From NCBI RefSeq assembly GCF_003247215.1, contig NZ_QKAP01000013.1, positions 18,785 to 82,784 on the forward strand: a DNA stretch of 64,000 nucleotides, given 5' to 3'. How positions within the stretch are numbered: the first letter of the stretch is position 1; each line of letters starts with the position of its first letter. Shown piece after piece: positions 18,198 to 26,661 of the stretch. A program made the translations under genes and the position numbers. Origin of the DNA: Malonomonas rubra (GTDB lineage: Bacteria > Desulfobacterota > Desulfuromonadia > Desulfuromonadales > Geopsychrobacteraceae). Under the pieces are notes generated by a model, which was not told the origin of the DNA, ran no database searches, and worked only from the letters and a program-made list of their open reading frames with translations.

Positions 18198-19967
18198 TTA
18201 GAATGGAAAGACAAAGGGGATAGCCAAACTGGCAAGCAGCCAGACCAGGATGTTTAGCGGGGTGCCGACTTTCAGATAATCGCTGAACTGATAGCCGCCG
18301 GGGCCGATCACCAGTGCGTTTGATTGATGACTGACCGGAGTCATGAAGCAGGTTGATGCCGCCAAGGCCACGGCCATGAAAAAGGGTTGCGGGTTGACGC
18401 CAAAGTGTTGCGACAGGTCGTAGGCGATTGGCGCCAGCAGAACCGCTGTGGCTGCATTGCTCATGATGCAGGTAAGCAGCATGGTAATCAGGAACAGCAC
18501 CCCTAACGTGATCCAGGGGCCGTAGGGGCCGGCCATGTCGGTCAGGTGGGCGGCCAGAAAACTCGAAGCTCCGCTGGTCTCCATCGCGGTACCAAGGGGC
18601 AACGTTCCGGCAATCAACATGATGACCGGCCAGTTGATGCTCTCGTAGGCATCGGATAGTTTGATGCAACCGGACAGGATCATCGCGACAGCACCGAGGG
18701 CGGAAGCGTGCATGATCGGGAGCAGACCAGCGGTCACCGAGAGGATAACCGTGACCATGATGATGATCGCCAGCGGTGCCTTGTCGGGTAGATAGGGTTC
18801 TGGCTTGATGCCACCCAGAAGCAGAAAATCATGCTTGTCGGCAAGGTGCAGGATTTTACTTTCCGGCCCTTCGATTAGCAGCATGTCGCCAAACTTAAGA
18901 ACCACGTGATCGACCCGCTTGACAACCGGTTCACCTCTCCGCCAGATCGCCAGAACATTCAATCCGTGAGTGTCACGAAAGTGGACTTCCCGCAGGGTTT
19001 TCCCGACAAGTTCATTGGTTGGGGTCAGGGCAACTTCCGCTACCTGATTTTCCTCTTTGTTTTCGGCGGCGATAACCTGTGCTGTTCCCGGAACAACTTC
19101 AATCCCTTTGACGCCTTTCAGTTTTAACAGTTGTTCCGGCTTTCCTTCTAAAAATAGAATATCGCCTGCGCGCAGTACTAGAGAGCTTCTGGGGGAGGTG
19201 ATCTTTAACTGTTCACGCATCAGGGAACGGACCTTGAGCTGGAAGTCGGAAGAAAAGCCAGTTTCCTGCAGCGTTTTGCCTATATATGTAGCTTCTTCAG
19301 ACAGGCGAATTTCCGAGACGTAGGCTTTGAGTTGACTCATTTGCTGAACCGAGGCTGATGGGTTGTCGGGTAACAGTCTCCGACCGATCAGCATCATGTA
19401 GCAGATACTGATGATAACCACCACAACGCCAAGGGGAGTAAAGTCGAACATGTTGAACTGTTGTCCCGAATATTCGAGCATCAATTCGTTGATTAAGATA
19501 TTTGGTGGGGTTCCGATCAGCGTACAGACTCCACCGATCAGTGAACCGAAAGCCAAAGGCATCAAAAGCCGCGAGGCGGCAATTTCAGCTTTTTTGGCGA
19601 TACCGGTGACCATTGGAAGGAGTACCGCGGCAGCGCCGATATTGTTGATGAATGCTGAGGCAACGGCAGTAAGGCTCATGATGGCCAGTACCAGTTTGGC
19701 TTCACTCTTTTCAGCAAAGCTGAACAGCCAGCGCCCCAGATGTGCCGTGACCCCGGTATTGGCGATCGCGGCACTGATGATGAACATGGCGGCAACCGTG
19801 ATGACGGCGGGGTTGCTGAAGGCGATGAAGGCTTGTTCTGCAGGGATAACGTTGAACAGGGGCAGGCTCAGCAGAATCAACAGGCTGACTAGGTCCATGC
19901 GAATCCAGCCGGTGGCAAATAAAAGAATTGCCACGCTCAGAATGCTGAGAACAAGAATAATTTGCAT
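18198..19967 (-). CDS. SLC13/DASS-type anion permease with two TrkA-C domains
   Basis: 589 residues. An N-terminal half with several membrane helices contains the SLC13-type motif GGVCTLIGTPPNILINE. Two soluble TrkA-C/RCK-C domains follow at about 210-290 and 300-375 (TLQETGFSSDF, VGKTLREVHFRDTHGLNV). A second membrane half ends with a TPVSHQSNALVIGPGGY motif, the mirror of the first. Members move sulfate, dicarboxylates or similar anions with sodium or protons; the substrate cannot be told from sequence. The gene stands alone, ending 80 bp before the thi operon end. Start: ATG at 19967 without a strong SD. Confidence 0.88.
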   Translation of the reverse strand: MQIILVLSILSVAILLFATGWIRMDLVSLLILLSLPLFNVIPAEQAFIAFSNPAVITVAAMFIISAAIANTGVTAHLGRWLFSFAEKSEAKLVLAIMSLTAVASAFINNIGAAAVLLPMVTGIAKKAEIAASRLLMPLAFGSLIGGVCTLIGTPPNILINELMLEYSGQQFNMFDFTPLGVVVVIISICYMMLIGRRLLPDNPSASVQQMSQLKAYVSEIRLSEEATYIGKTLQETGFSSDFQLKVRSLMREQLKITSPRSSLVLRAGDILFLEGKPEQLLKLKGVKGIEVVPGTAQVIAAENKEENQVAEVALTPTNELVGKTLREVHFRDTHGLNVLAIWRRGEPVVKRVDHVVLKFGDMLLIEGPESKILHLADKHDFLLLGGIKPEPYLPDKAPLAIIIMVTVILSVTAGLLPIMHASALGAVAMILSGCIKLSDAYESINWPVIMLIAGTLPLGTAMETSGASSFLAAHLTDMAGPYGPWITLGVLFLITMLLTCIMSNAATAVLLAPIAYDLSQHFGVNPQPFFMAVALAASTCFMTPVSHQSNALVIGPGGYQFSDYLKVGTPLNILVWLLASLAIPFVFPF

Positions 19968-20047
19968 TTGGCACCAGTCGGAAAAGATTAAACGGCTACC
20001 GTAGCAATAATTTTAGTCTAACTGGCTGGAATGACAATTTGAAGGGC

Positions 20048-20674
20048 TCAGGAGCCGAGTATTTTCAGCAACCGGCAACAACTTTCAAAGGGAGAGTGTG
20101 CACTGAGCAGGGCGGAAATCAAGGCCACACCATGTGCTCCGCTGTTGCGCACGGCAGAACAATTTTCCCTTTTTATGCCACCTAAACCGTAAACTGGCAG
20201 TTTGGAATGGGTACAAGCTGTTTTGAGAGCATCCAGCCCGAGCGGCTTCCCGTAAGCTGCTTTGGATGGGGTGTAAAAGACCGGCCCGTAGGTTACGAAA
20301 TCAGCTCCCTGCCTTTCAGCAGTGAGAATGTCTGTTACGCTGTGGGTTGAAACGCCGATCAGCTTGTTTGGGCCGAGCCGCTCTCTTGCCACCGCTGGTG
20401 GGACCGAGTTCCCGCCAAGATGGACGCCGTCGGCATCGACTGCCATGGCAACATCGACCCGGTCGTTGATTAACAGTTTACAGTTGTAATGTTTGGTTAA
20501 CTCCCTGATGTCTCTGGCTAGAGGGAGCAGCTCAGCCCCAGAGAGGTCTTTCTCCCGCAGTTGCAACATCGTCACTCCGGCTTCGAGCAGTTCTTCCAGC
20601 ACCTTGAGCAGCAGTCGAGCCTCGGCCAGTTGCTTTCGGTCTGTGATCAGATAAAGCGGTGGCAGTTCTGACAT
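20048..20674 (-). CDS. thiE: thiamine phosphate synthase
   Basis: 208 residues from the ATG at 20674, whose A is also the last base of the thiH stop (TGATG overlap). The start LPPLYLITDRKQ, the phosphate/Mg region LLINDRVDVAMAVDADGVHLG, and the later GPVFYTPSKAAYG and VYGLGGI motifs are standard for ThiE (TIM barrel). It joins hydroxymethylpyrimidine diphosphate to the thiazole phosphate. Last gene of the thiF-S-G-H-E operon. Confidence 0.95.
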   Translation of the reverse strand: MSELPPLYLITDRKQLAEARLLLKVLEELLEAGVTMLQLREKDLSGAELLPLARDIRELTKHYNCKLLINDRVDVAMAVDADGVHLGGNSVPPAVARERLGPNKLIGVSTHSVTDILTAERQGADFVTYGPVFYTPSKAAYGKPLGLDALKTACTHSKLPVYGLGGIKRENCSAVRNSGAHGVALISALLSAHSPFESCCRLLKILGS

Positions 20675-21798
20675 CAGCAGGCTTGGTTCAAAAAGGCACT
20701 GTCCCAATCCTTCCAGACCGGATCATATCCCTTTGATTGGAGCAGCCTTACCATCTCTTCGGGAGAGCGCTCGTCGTTGATGGCGAATTGCTCGCCTTCA
20801 TGCCCCCCTTCACCATATCCACCGGGGGCAGTGCAGGACCCGGCGCTCATCTGGGTAATCCCGAGCGGCAACAGATTGTCGCGCAGTTGCGAACTCTCGC
20901 GGGTCGAGAGGACCAGCCCGGCATCCGGAACCAGCAGCCGCAGCGCACAGATGAACTGGGTGAGCTGTCGGTCGCTGACAATGCTGTTCGGTTGAAAACC
21001 GCCTTCTGCCGGACGCAGGCGCGGGAAGGAGATCGTCACCTGGGTGCGCCAGTAGTTGCGAGCCAGGTAGAGTGCATGCAGGCCTGTATAGAAGACGTCG
21101 CTCAGACATTCGCCGAGCCCGAGCAGGGAGCCGATGCCGATGCGCCGCAAACCGGCTTCTCCTGCGCGTTCCGGGGCCGCTAGGCGATAGCTGTAATCGC
21201 TCTTCGGACCGTAAGGATGCAAATCCCGGTAGAGCTCAGCATCGTAGGTCTCCTGGTAGAGAGTCAGTCCATCGACGCCTGCAGCAACCATCCGCTGGTA
21301 TTCATCGGTATCCATCGGGAAAACCTCGATTGAAACCGAACCGCAATGGGTTTTGACCGAATGTATTGATTGTTCAAGGAAGTCGATGCCTGCCGACTCG
21401 GGCGCCTCACCAGTGAGCAGCAACATGTGGCGAAAGCCCTTGCCGCGCAGCAGTTTGGCTTCGCGCTCAATTTCTGCCATAGTCAAAGTTTTTCGCGACA
21501 AATGATTGTCGGCACTGAAGCCGCAGTATTTGCAGCCGTTGTGACATTCATTGGACAGATAGATCGGAGCGTAGAGCAAAATCGTCCGACCGAACCGTTG
21601 CATGGTGATCTTATTGGCGCGGATGGCTATTTTCTCAAGTTGTTCGTCGCTGATCTGCGGTGCCAGCAGGCAGGCAAAATCCTCCATGTTCAAGCGCGGG
21701 CGGCGCAGGGCCTGATCGATCTGCTGCGGTGTCGCGTTAAGAATCCTGTTAAGGATTTCTGCTTGCGGAAATTGTTGCAGTTGTTGTTCGAAGCTCAT
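20674..21798 (-). CDS. thiH: 2-iminoacetate synthase (radical SAM)
   Basis: 374 residues. The [4Fe-4S] cluster motif Cx3Cx2C is at Cys85, Cys89 and Cys92 (NECHNGCKYCGF). The C-terminal BATS domain carries SAGSCTAPGGYGEG. It cleaves tyrosine to make dehydroglycine for thiazole formation. The use of ThiH rather than the oxygen-dependent ThiO fits an anaerobe. It lies 4 bp after thiG and overlaps thiE by one base. Confidence 0.95.
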   Translation of the reverse strand: MSFEQQLQQFPQAEILNRILNATPQQIDQALRRPRLNMEDFACLLAPQISDEQLEKIAIRANKITMQRFGRTILLYAPIYLSNECHNGCKYCGFSADNHLSRKTLTMAEIEREAKLLRGKGFRHMLLLTGEAPESAGIDFLEQSIHSVKTHCGSVSIEVFPMDTDEYQRMVAAGVDGLTLYQETYDAELYRDLHPYGPKSDYSYRLAAPERAGEAGLRRIGIGSLLGLGECLSDVFYTGLHALYLARNYWRTQVTISFPRLRPAEGGFQPNSIVSDRQLTQFICALRLLVPDAGLVLSTRESSQLRDNLLPLGITQMSAGSCTAPGGYGEGGHEGEQFAINDERSPEEMVRLLQSKGYDPVWKDWDSAFLNQAC

Positions 21799-21802
21799 GA
21801 TT

Positions 21803-22573
21803 TCAATCTCTCAGAAAACCGGTTAGCGGACTGGATGCTTCTGCCTTGTTCCGCTGCGGTCCAAGCCCTGCGAGATAGGCTTCTCGGCCTGCTTCAACCC
21901 CTTTTTTGAAGGCACGGCCCATGGCTGCTGGATCGGGGGTGTCAGCCAGTGCGGTGTTGACTAGCACGGCGTCTGCGCCCATTTCCATCGCTTCAGCGGC
22001 ATGGGAAGGAGCTCCCAAACCGGCATCGACCACCACAGGTACCTTGGCCTGCTCAATGATGATCGCAATATGGTCGCGGGTCCGCAGGCCGCGGTTGGTA
22101 CCGATCGGTGCTCCGAGCGGCATGACCGTCGCGGTACCGGCTTCTTCCAAATGCTTGGCCAGGACCGGGTCCGCCGGCATGTAGGGCAGCACGACAAAGC
22201 CCTCTTTAACCAGCACTTCGGCGGCCTTTAACGTCTCAATCGGATCTGGCAGCAAGTAGTAGGGGTCGGGAGTGACTTCCAGTTTAATCCAAGGCTCGCA
22301 ACCGGCGGATCGGGCCAGGCGGGCTAGGCGAATTGCTTCTTCAGCATCACGCGCACCGCTGGTGTTCGGTAGCAGTAGATAACGATTGCGGTCGATATGC
22401 GTAAGCAGTGAATCTTCCGGGTTGTCTATATCGACCCGGCGCAAGGCTACGGTGACGATTTCGCTGCCGGAGTGTTCCATGGCATCGACCATCGCCTGAT
22501 TGGAGGCGAATTTCCCGGTCCCGACCATCAAACGTGAGCTGAATTCCCGACCGGCGATGACTAACTTGTCCAT
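21803..22573 (-). CDS. thiG: thiazole synthase
   Basis: 256 residues from ATG 22573 ([20 protein letters not shown]). This is the family's usual start; an upstream in-frame ATG at 22606 overlaps the thiS stop. The Schiff-base lysine lies in [12 protein letters not shown] and the phosphate-binding motifs are [19 protein letters not shown] and [10 protein letters not shown]. It condenses 1-deoxyxylulose 5-phosphate, dehydroglycine and ThiS thiocarboxylate. Confidence 0.95.
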   Translation of the reverse strand: MDKLVIAGREFSSRLMVGTGKFASNQAMVDAMEHSGSEIVTVALRRVDIDNPEDSLLTHIDRNRYLLLPNTSGARDAEEAIRLARLARSAGCEPWIKLEVTPDPYYLLPDPIETLKAAEVLVKEGFVVLPYMPADPVLAKHLEEAGTATVMPLGAPIGTNRGLRTRDHIAIIIEQAKVPVVVDAGLGAPSHAAEAMEMGADAVLVNTALADTPDPAAMGRAFKKGVEAGREAYLAGLGPQRNKAEASSPLTGFLRD

Positions 22574-22602
22574 AAGATTTTTCCCTGTCTGTTTGGGTAA
22601 AC

Positions 22603-22800
22603 TCAACCGCCGCCGACGAACTGGATGATTTCCAGGTTGTCACCTTCGTTCAGTGCAGTATCGTGTGCTTCGGCAGTGAGGATTTTTTTGTTCAGTTCAA
22701 TGACCACACGCTCCGGCGACAGCTCAAGTTGCTGCAAAAGCTGAATGATGGTCAGCGGGGAATCAAAAGAGCGGCTCTGGCCGTTGATCTTCAGTTGCAT
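22603..22800 (-). CDS. thiS: sulfur carrier protein ThiS
   Basis: 65 residues, ubiquitin-like, ending in VGGG; the terminal Gly-Gly is where ThiF adenylates and sulfur is loaded. The start [12 protein letters not shown] is typical. It sits 11 bp after thiF. Confidence 0.94.
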   Translation of the reverse strand: MQLKINGQSRSFDSPLTIIQLLQQLELSPERVVIELNKKILTAEAHDTALNEGDNLEIIQFVGGG

Positions 22801-22811
22801 CGTTAATCCTT

Positions 22812-23618
22812 TTACTCCGGCTCTTCGCCCAGCAGCAGCCGCAAGACGGCGTTAGCTTGATGATGTGCGGCGATTCCAACCCGGGGAGCCATTAGTCCGC
22901 AACCCGGCTCAGCGGCAGTGGTGCCGTCACCGCAGAGATAGAAGCGGTCGCTGATTTTCAGGGTCTGGATGCTGTTCGAAGACCCGTAACCTGCCATGCC
23001 GGATGCCGCAATCAGAGGCTTGTCTTTCATCTGGGTAAGAAAGTTGCTGGTCAGCATCGCCTTTTGTTCGGCAGCGTCGAAAGCTTCAACCAGCACATCG
23101 ACGCTTGCGAACAGTCCGGCCAGGTTTCCTCCCGTCACCCGAAGATAATGAGCGACAACTTCAACGCCGGGGTTGATGCGCGCCAGGTTGGCCTTTAGGG
23201 CCTCAACTTTTGGCAAACCGATCTGGTCGATAAAATACTGCTGACGATTCAGGTTCGATGGCTCCACCACGTCGAAGTCGACCAGGACCAGTTTGCCGAC
23301 TCCTATTCTAGCCAGAGCGATTGCGATGTTCGAGCCGAGGCCACCGACGCCGGCAATGCCGACGCAGCTGTTTTTGATCTTCTCATGTACGCCAGGAGTG
23401 TGCCGAGCCCTTATCAAACGCTCGAGTTCTTCCGTTGACGGTTCTTCGCCGCGTTGTATCAAGACGACCCGGTCGCCATTTTTAAGTGCCTGGTCGTTAC
23501 TGGTCGGATAACCGTTAACGATCAGCAGATCCGCCTGGGGTTTTTTCTGCTCACGAAGCGCAAAAAGCGACAACTCGCCAGCGATCTCTTCCGGTTGTTC
23601 ATTGAGATAGATCAGCAT
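22812..23618 (-). CDS. thiF: ThiS adenylyltransferase with N-terminal ThiS-like domain
   Basis: 268 residues. Residues 1-57 look like a degenerate ThiS/MoaD fold without the Gly-Gly end (MLIYLNEQPEEIAG, NGDRVVLIQRGE). The rest is an E1-like adenylation domain with GVGGLGS at about 91-97, the acidic strand LVDFDVVEPSNLNRQ, and VEAFDAAEQK. It activates the C-terminal carboxylate of ThiS. It is the first gene of the operon, 13 bases after the terminator of the TPP riboswitch, with no obvious SD before the ATG. Confidence 0.92.
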   Translation of the reverse strand: MLIYLNEQPEEIAGELSLFALREQKKPQADLLIVNGYPTSNDQALKNGDRVVLIQRGEEPSTEELERLIRARHTPGVHEKIKNSCVGIAGVGGLGSNIAIALARIGVGKLVLVDFDVVEPSNLNRQQYFIDQIGLPKVEALKANLARINPGVEVVAHYLRVTGGNLAGLFASVDVLVEAFDAAEQKAMLTSNFLTQMKDKPLIAASGMAGYGSSNSIQTLKISDRFYLCGDGTTAAEPGCGLMAPRVGIAAHHQANAVLRLLLGEEPE

Positions 23619-23630
23619 AAAAGTCTATAA

Positions 23631-23658
23631 AAACGAAAAAAGCCACCCAATAGGTGGC
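23631..23658 (-). terminator. riboswitch-controlled terminator before thiF
   Basis: On the minus strand GCCACC-TATTG-GGTGGC forms a hairpin followed by TTTTTTCGTTTTT. Bases 23654-23662 can alternatively pair with 23687-23695 (GTGGCTGTC with GACGGCCAC, one G-U), which would prevent the terminator. This is the expected expression platform of the TPP aptamer just upstream. Confidence 0.82.
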
Positions 23659-23691
23659 CGTCAACATTACAGCTAATGTTGGTTACGACAG

Positions 23692-23782
23692 CCACTTCCC
23701 TACGCCGGTATTAGCCGGATCAGGTTCCAAGGGTCGCTCGAATTTCGAGCTCTCAGTAACGATGACTCCCCTAGGGCTAATG
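23692..23782 (-). promoter_or_regulatory. TPP riboswitch (THI element)
   Basis: On the minus strand the conserved core is clear: an AGGGGAGTC-like 5' part, CTGAGAG, ACCCTT, GAACCTGATCCGG, TAATACCGGCGTAGGGAA. A variable P3-like stem (GCTCGAAATTCGAGC) lies between. It precedes thiF-S-G-H-E and should turn the operon off when thiamine pyrophosphate is plentiful. Confidence 0.96.
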
Positions 23783-23933
23783 TGAAAGTTGAAACTAGCA
23801 GTCTGACGAGTTGAAAGTCAATATCTTTGCAACATTTTCTAGTGTTCTGCGATTGATCTTTTCGACGACTTTGCTTAGGATGGCGAACTCTTCTTGGTTG
23901 CTTGAAGAGTTCTTGTAAAGAAAGGAAGAAGAG

Positions 23934-24254
23934 ATGTCGATATCTGAACGTTACCGGCAAATTTGGGAGCAGATCGATACCGAATCGGATCGTCTGTATG
24001 AGATTTTGCCCGAGGAAATGGCAAAGGCGTTGCGCCAGGTTGATCGGGCGGTGGAAGAAATGCAGGAATTTGCCGAGACGGTCGGTGAAATCCCGCAGTT
24101 TCAGCTGGAGGCAAAACTGTCTCCGGTGCTGTTGAAAGGGCATGAGTGTCTCGATCGGGCGCGGGTGATGTTGGAGGCCGCCGGTCATGAAAAGGAGGCC
24201 GCCGGTATCTGGGAACTGGAACAGTTGATCTATCGGTTGTTGAATGATCTGTAA
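23934..24254 (+). CDS. small helical hypothetical protein
   Basis: 106 residues, strongly acidic and predicted almost wholly alpha-helical (RYRQIWEQIDTESDRLYE, ALRQVDRAVEEMQEFAE, LDRARVMLEAAGHE). A good GGAAGAAGAG site precedes the ATG and a terminator follows the stop, so it looks like a real single-gene unit. No catalytic or binding motif is visible and no family was recognised. Confidence 0.7.
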   Translation: MSISERYRQIWEQIDTESDRLYEILPEEMAKALRQVDRAVEEMQEFAETVGEIPQFQLEAKLSPVLLKGHECLDRARVMLEAAGHEKEAAGIWELEQLIYRLLNDL

Positions 24255-24276
24255 CAGATCATGACATAGCGTGTGC

Positions 24277-24305
24277 AGGGCGTCCAAAGTGACGCCCTTT
24301 TTGCT
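24277..24305 (+). terminator. terminator after the 106-residue gene
   Basis: AGGGCGTC pairs with GACGCCCT around a CAAAGT loop, followed by five T. Confidence 0.85.
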
Positions 24306-24402
24306 GGCATACACCTTGCTTTACTGGTAGCGGGTTTTGTGAGTTGTTATTTTTGCGTTGCTTGGAGGGTAACGCCTGTCTGCACTGGAGCATTTGGATA
24401 TT

Positions 24403-25284
24403 ATGCATAAGAAACTGGAAAAAATATTTTACGAAGTCCGTGAGCCGGTTCTAGATTGGGACAATATTGGTGGCTTCGCAGAGGTCAAAGAGATCCTCAA
24501 GGAGATGGTCTGCCTGCCGTTGCAGAAGCCGGAAATGATCAAGCAGCATCAACTCGGTATCCCGGCCGGTGTGATGATGTGGGGACCGCTTGGGGTCGGT
24601 ATCACCATGCTGGCGGAAGCCTGCGCCAAGGAAGCCGGCGCTTCGTTCGTCTATATCAGCGGTCAGGAGATGCTCGGAAAAGGTGAAGAGCTGGTTGAGG
24701 CCTTCGATACAGCGATTCACGAGGCACCTTGTGTGCTGTTTATTTCCGATTGTGAATGGCTGGCACCACGGGTCGGTTGCAATTATGAATGGGATCCGGG
24801 CAACCTGCGCGGGATCCCGCCGACATTCGCCACCAAGGAACTGAACCGGTTATTTATCGAACAGATTGATCGGATCAATAAAGTGGAAAACGTGATGCTG
24901 GTCGGTTCCTGTTACCGTATCGATACGGTCGATCAGGCGATCATCAAAGAAAAGAAGCGCTTCAACCGGAAGGTGTTCGTGCATCCACCACGGGTTGTCG
25001 ACCGTCGCGGTATGCTCGATATTTACATGGACCAGATGCCGAATCTGGCTGACGATGTCGACCGGGACAAGCTGGCCGAGCTGACCGAAGGCTATGTCGG
25101 CTGGGACGCAGAGAGCCTCTGTAAGCGGGCGACGGTCAATGCCATCAAGGAAGATGCGCCGCAGGTGACGATGGCTCATTTTCTCAAGTCGCTAAAAGAG
25201 GTCCGCTACTGGCTGACCCCCGATATGACACGGGTTTATCACGAGATTTACGAAAACGATTGCCCGCATCATTACGCTTTTTAG
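24403..25284 (+). CDS. AAA-type ATPase homologue with degenerate Walker motifs
   Basis: 293 residues from ATG 24403 (a TTG at 24394 is possible but too close to GGAG). The fold is that of one Cdc48/FtsH-type AAA module: DWDNIGGFAEVKEIL before the P-loop, a region matching sensor 1 (VMLVGSCYRID), an arginine-finger region (KKRFNRKVFV) and a C-terminal lid (LAELTEGYVGWDAESLCKRA). The P-loop reads GPLGVGIT (61-68), with Ile67 where the essential Lys should be. Walker B reads VLFISDCEW, with Ser115 in place of the Asp. It is therefore probably unable to hydrolyse ATP, although the frame is intact and the flanking gene is 15 bp away. A scaffold or substrate-binding role is inferred. Confidence 0.82.
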   Translation: MHKKLEKIFYEVREPVLDWDNIGGFAEVKEILKEMVCLPLQKPEMIKQHQLGIPAGVMMWGPLGVGITMLAEACAKEAGASFVYISGQEMLGKGEELVEAFDTAIHEAPCVLFISDCEWLAPRVGCNYEWDPGNLRGIPPTFATKELNRLFIEQIDRINKVENVMLVGSCYRIDTVDQAIIKEKKRFNRKVFVHPPRVVDRRGMLDIYMDQMPNLADDVDRDKLAELTEGYVGWDAESLCKRATVNAIKEDAPQVTMAHFLKSLKEVRYWLTPDMTRVYHEIYENDCPHHYAF

Positions 25285-25299
25285 GTCCAGATTGACGTG

Positions 25300-25707
25300 A
25301 TGGATCTCTACGCAAAACTCGCCGAAATCCATGGCCACTATTGCCCCATGAGCACCCTTGGACTGCGGTTGGGGCTGGAGGCGGCACGGTTAGTAACAGT
25401 GACCAGTCAGGCAGATTGGAACTTCTGTTACCTGGCACGCACCTGTGCTGCCGACGGAATTGCCATGGCCCTAGGGGAAACGGAACGGTCGATTGAGTTC
25501 TCCGTTGATCCGCAGGGACAGCATTTGCTCGTTTGCCGCTCGGTAGATGGCAAAGAGTTGTCACTTGCCCTCTCTGCTGAGGCACTGCAGTTGGCCAAGG
25601 ATTACCACGGGTTTGATGACGACGGTAAAAGCCGACAACTTCACCTGTTAAGAACAATTGCCAGCGAGCGTCTGATCGACATGTCAGGACCGACCGAAAA
25701 TGTCTGA
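25300..25707 (+). CDS. FmdE-like protein
   Basis: 135 residues. The N-terminus contains the FmdE-type motif EIHGHYCPMSTLGLRLG, with His and Cys of HGHxCP, and a second conserved Cys in ARTCAADGIAMALG. FmdE is named from tungsten/molybdenum formylmethanofuran dehydrogenase operons, but most bacterial homologues are of unknown role and likely bind metal. The protein lacks the C-terminal zinc ribbon of long FmdE forms. It starts 15 bp after the AAA-type gene and overlaps the next permease gene by 8 bp, so the three are translated together. Confidence 0.8.
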   Translation: MDLYAKLAEIHGHYCPMSTLGLRLGLEAARLVTVTSQADWNFCYLARTCAADGIAMALGETERSIEFSVDPQGQHLLVCRSVDGKELSLALSAEALQLAKDYHGFDDDGKSRQLHLLRTIASERLIDMSGPTENV

Positions 25708-26656
25708 TTCCATATTTATCCAGGTGTTCAATGTAATTCAGGACGAAATCCTGAAGATGTGGTGGTTCTTTCTGCTGTCGATCCTGCTGGTGGGAATCAT
25801 CAAAGGCTACAAAATTGATCTGCGGATTCGTGATTCGATCAACCGGGCCGGTTTTTGGGGGATTCCGATTGCCGTGGCTGTCGGAATGGTTTCTCCGCTG
25901 TGCGCTTGTGGCATTCTGCCGGTGGTGATCTCTCTGGCGATGATGGGAACTCCATTGGCGCCGCTGATGGCGCTGCTGGTTACTTCGCCAGTGATGGGAC
26001 CGGATGCCCTGTTACTGACTTATCGCGGACTGGGTGCTGATTGGGCGCTGATGAAATTCGTCGGTGCCGGGATTCTCGGTCTGACCTCCGGGATGTTGGT
26101 GCTGTGGCTGCAGAGAAGCGGTTATCTCGCCAGCGATATGGTGCGTTTGCAGCCGGTCTATAAGGATGATGGTACCTTGGCGACGGCTGCCGAGATCGGC
26201 GCCGCGCATGGCATCAAGGTCAAGCGGATGCAAGTGATACCGCGTGACAGCAGGGTACGGTTTATTTTCGATCGCACCGTCGATGCCGGTCTGTTTGTTG
26301 GGAAGTACCTGCTTTTGGCGATTATCCTTGAAGCGATTATCGTTACGCTGGTGCCCATTTCCTGGATTACCTTTCTGGTCGGTCAACATAATTTTCAATC
26401 GTTATTCGCCGCAGCGTTTATAGGCCTGCCATTGCCGACCAATCAGATCCCGATTATCCCCATTATGGCAGGGCTGCTGGAACGAGGGATCGACACTGGT
26501 GCGGGGCTGACTTTGTTGCTGGCCGGCCCGGTCACCAGCCTGCCAGCGATGCTGGCGCTCTGGGCAATGTTTCAGAAGCGCTTGGTGCTGGTTTTTGTTG
26601 CGCACGCCTTATCAGTCTCCATTCTACTCGGCTGGATTCTGCAGTCGTTTCTTTAG
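25700..26656 (+). CDS. ArsP/SO_0444-type permease
   Basis: 318 residues with about eight membrane helices. The family motif is SPLCACGILPVVISL (about residues 64-78), with the Cys pair typical of ArsP-type permeases, and the repeat-related motif GLPLPTNQIPIIPIMAGLL in the second half. A soluble loop of about 60 residues separates the two halves. ArsP exports trivalent organoarsenicals in some bacteria; other members are linked to metal export. The substrate here is unknown. It overlaps the FmdE gene and the lipoprotein gene starts 5 bp later. Confidence 0.8.
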   Translation: MSDSIFIQVFNVIQDEILKMWWFFLLSILLVGIIKGYKIDLRIRDSINRAGFWGIPIAVAVGMVSPLCACGILPVVISLAMMGTPLAPLMALLVTSPVMGPDALLLTYRGLGADWALMKFVGAGILGLTSGMLVLWLQRSGYLASDMVRLQPVYKDDGTLATAAEIGAAHGIKVKRMQVIPRDSRVRFIFDRTVDAGLFVGKYLLLAIILEAIIVTLVPISWITFLVGQHNFQSLFAAAFIGLPLPTNQIPIIPIMAGLLERGIDTGAGLTLLLAGPVTSLPAMLALWAMFQKRLVLVFVAHALSVSILLGWILQSFL

Positions 26657-26661
26657 GGCAC

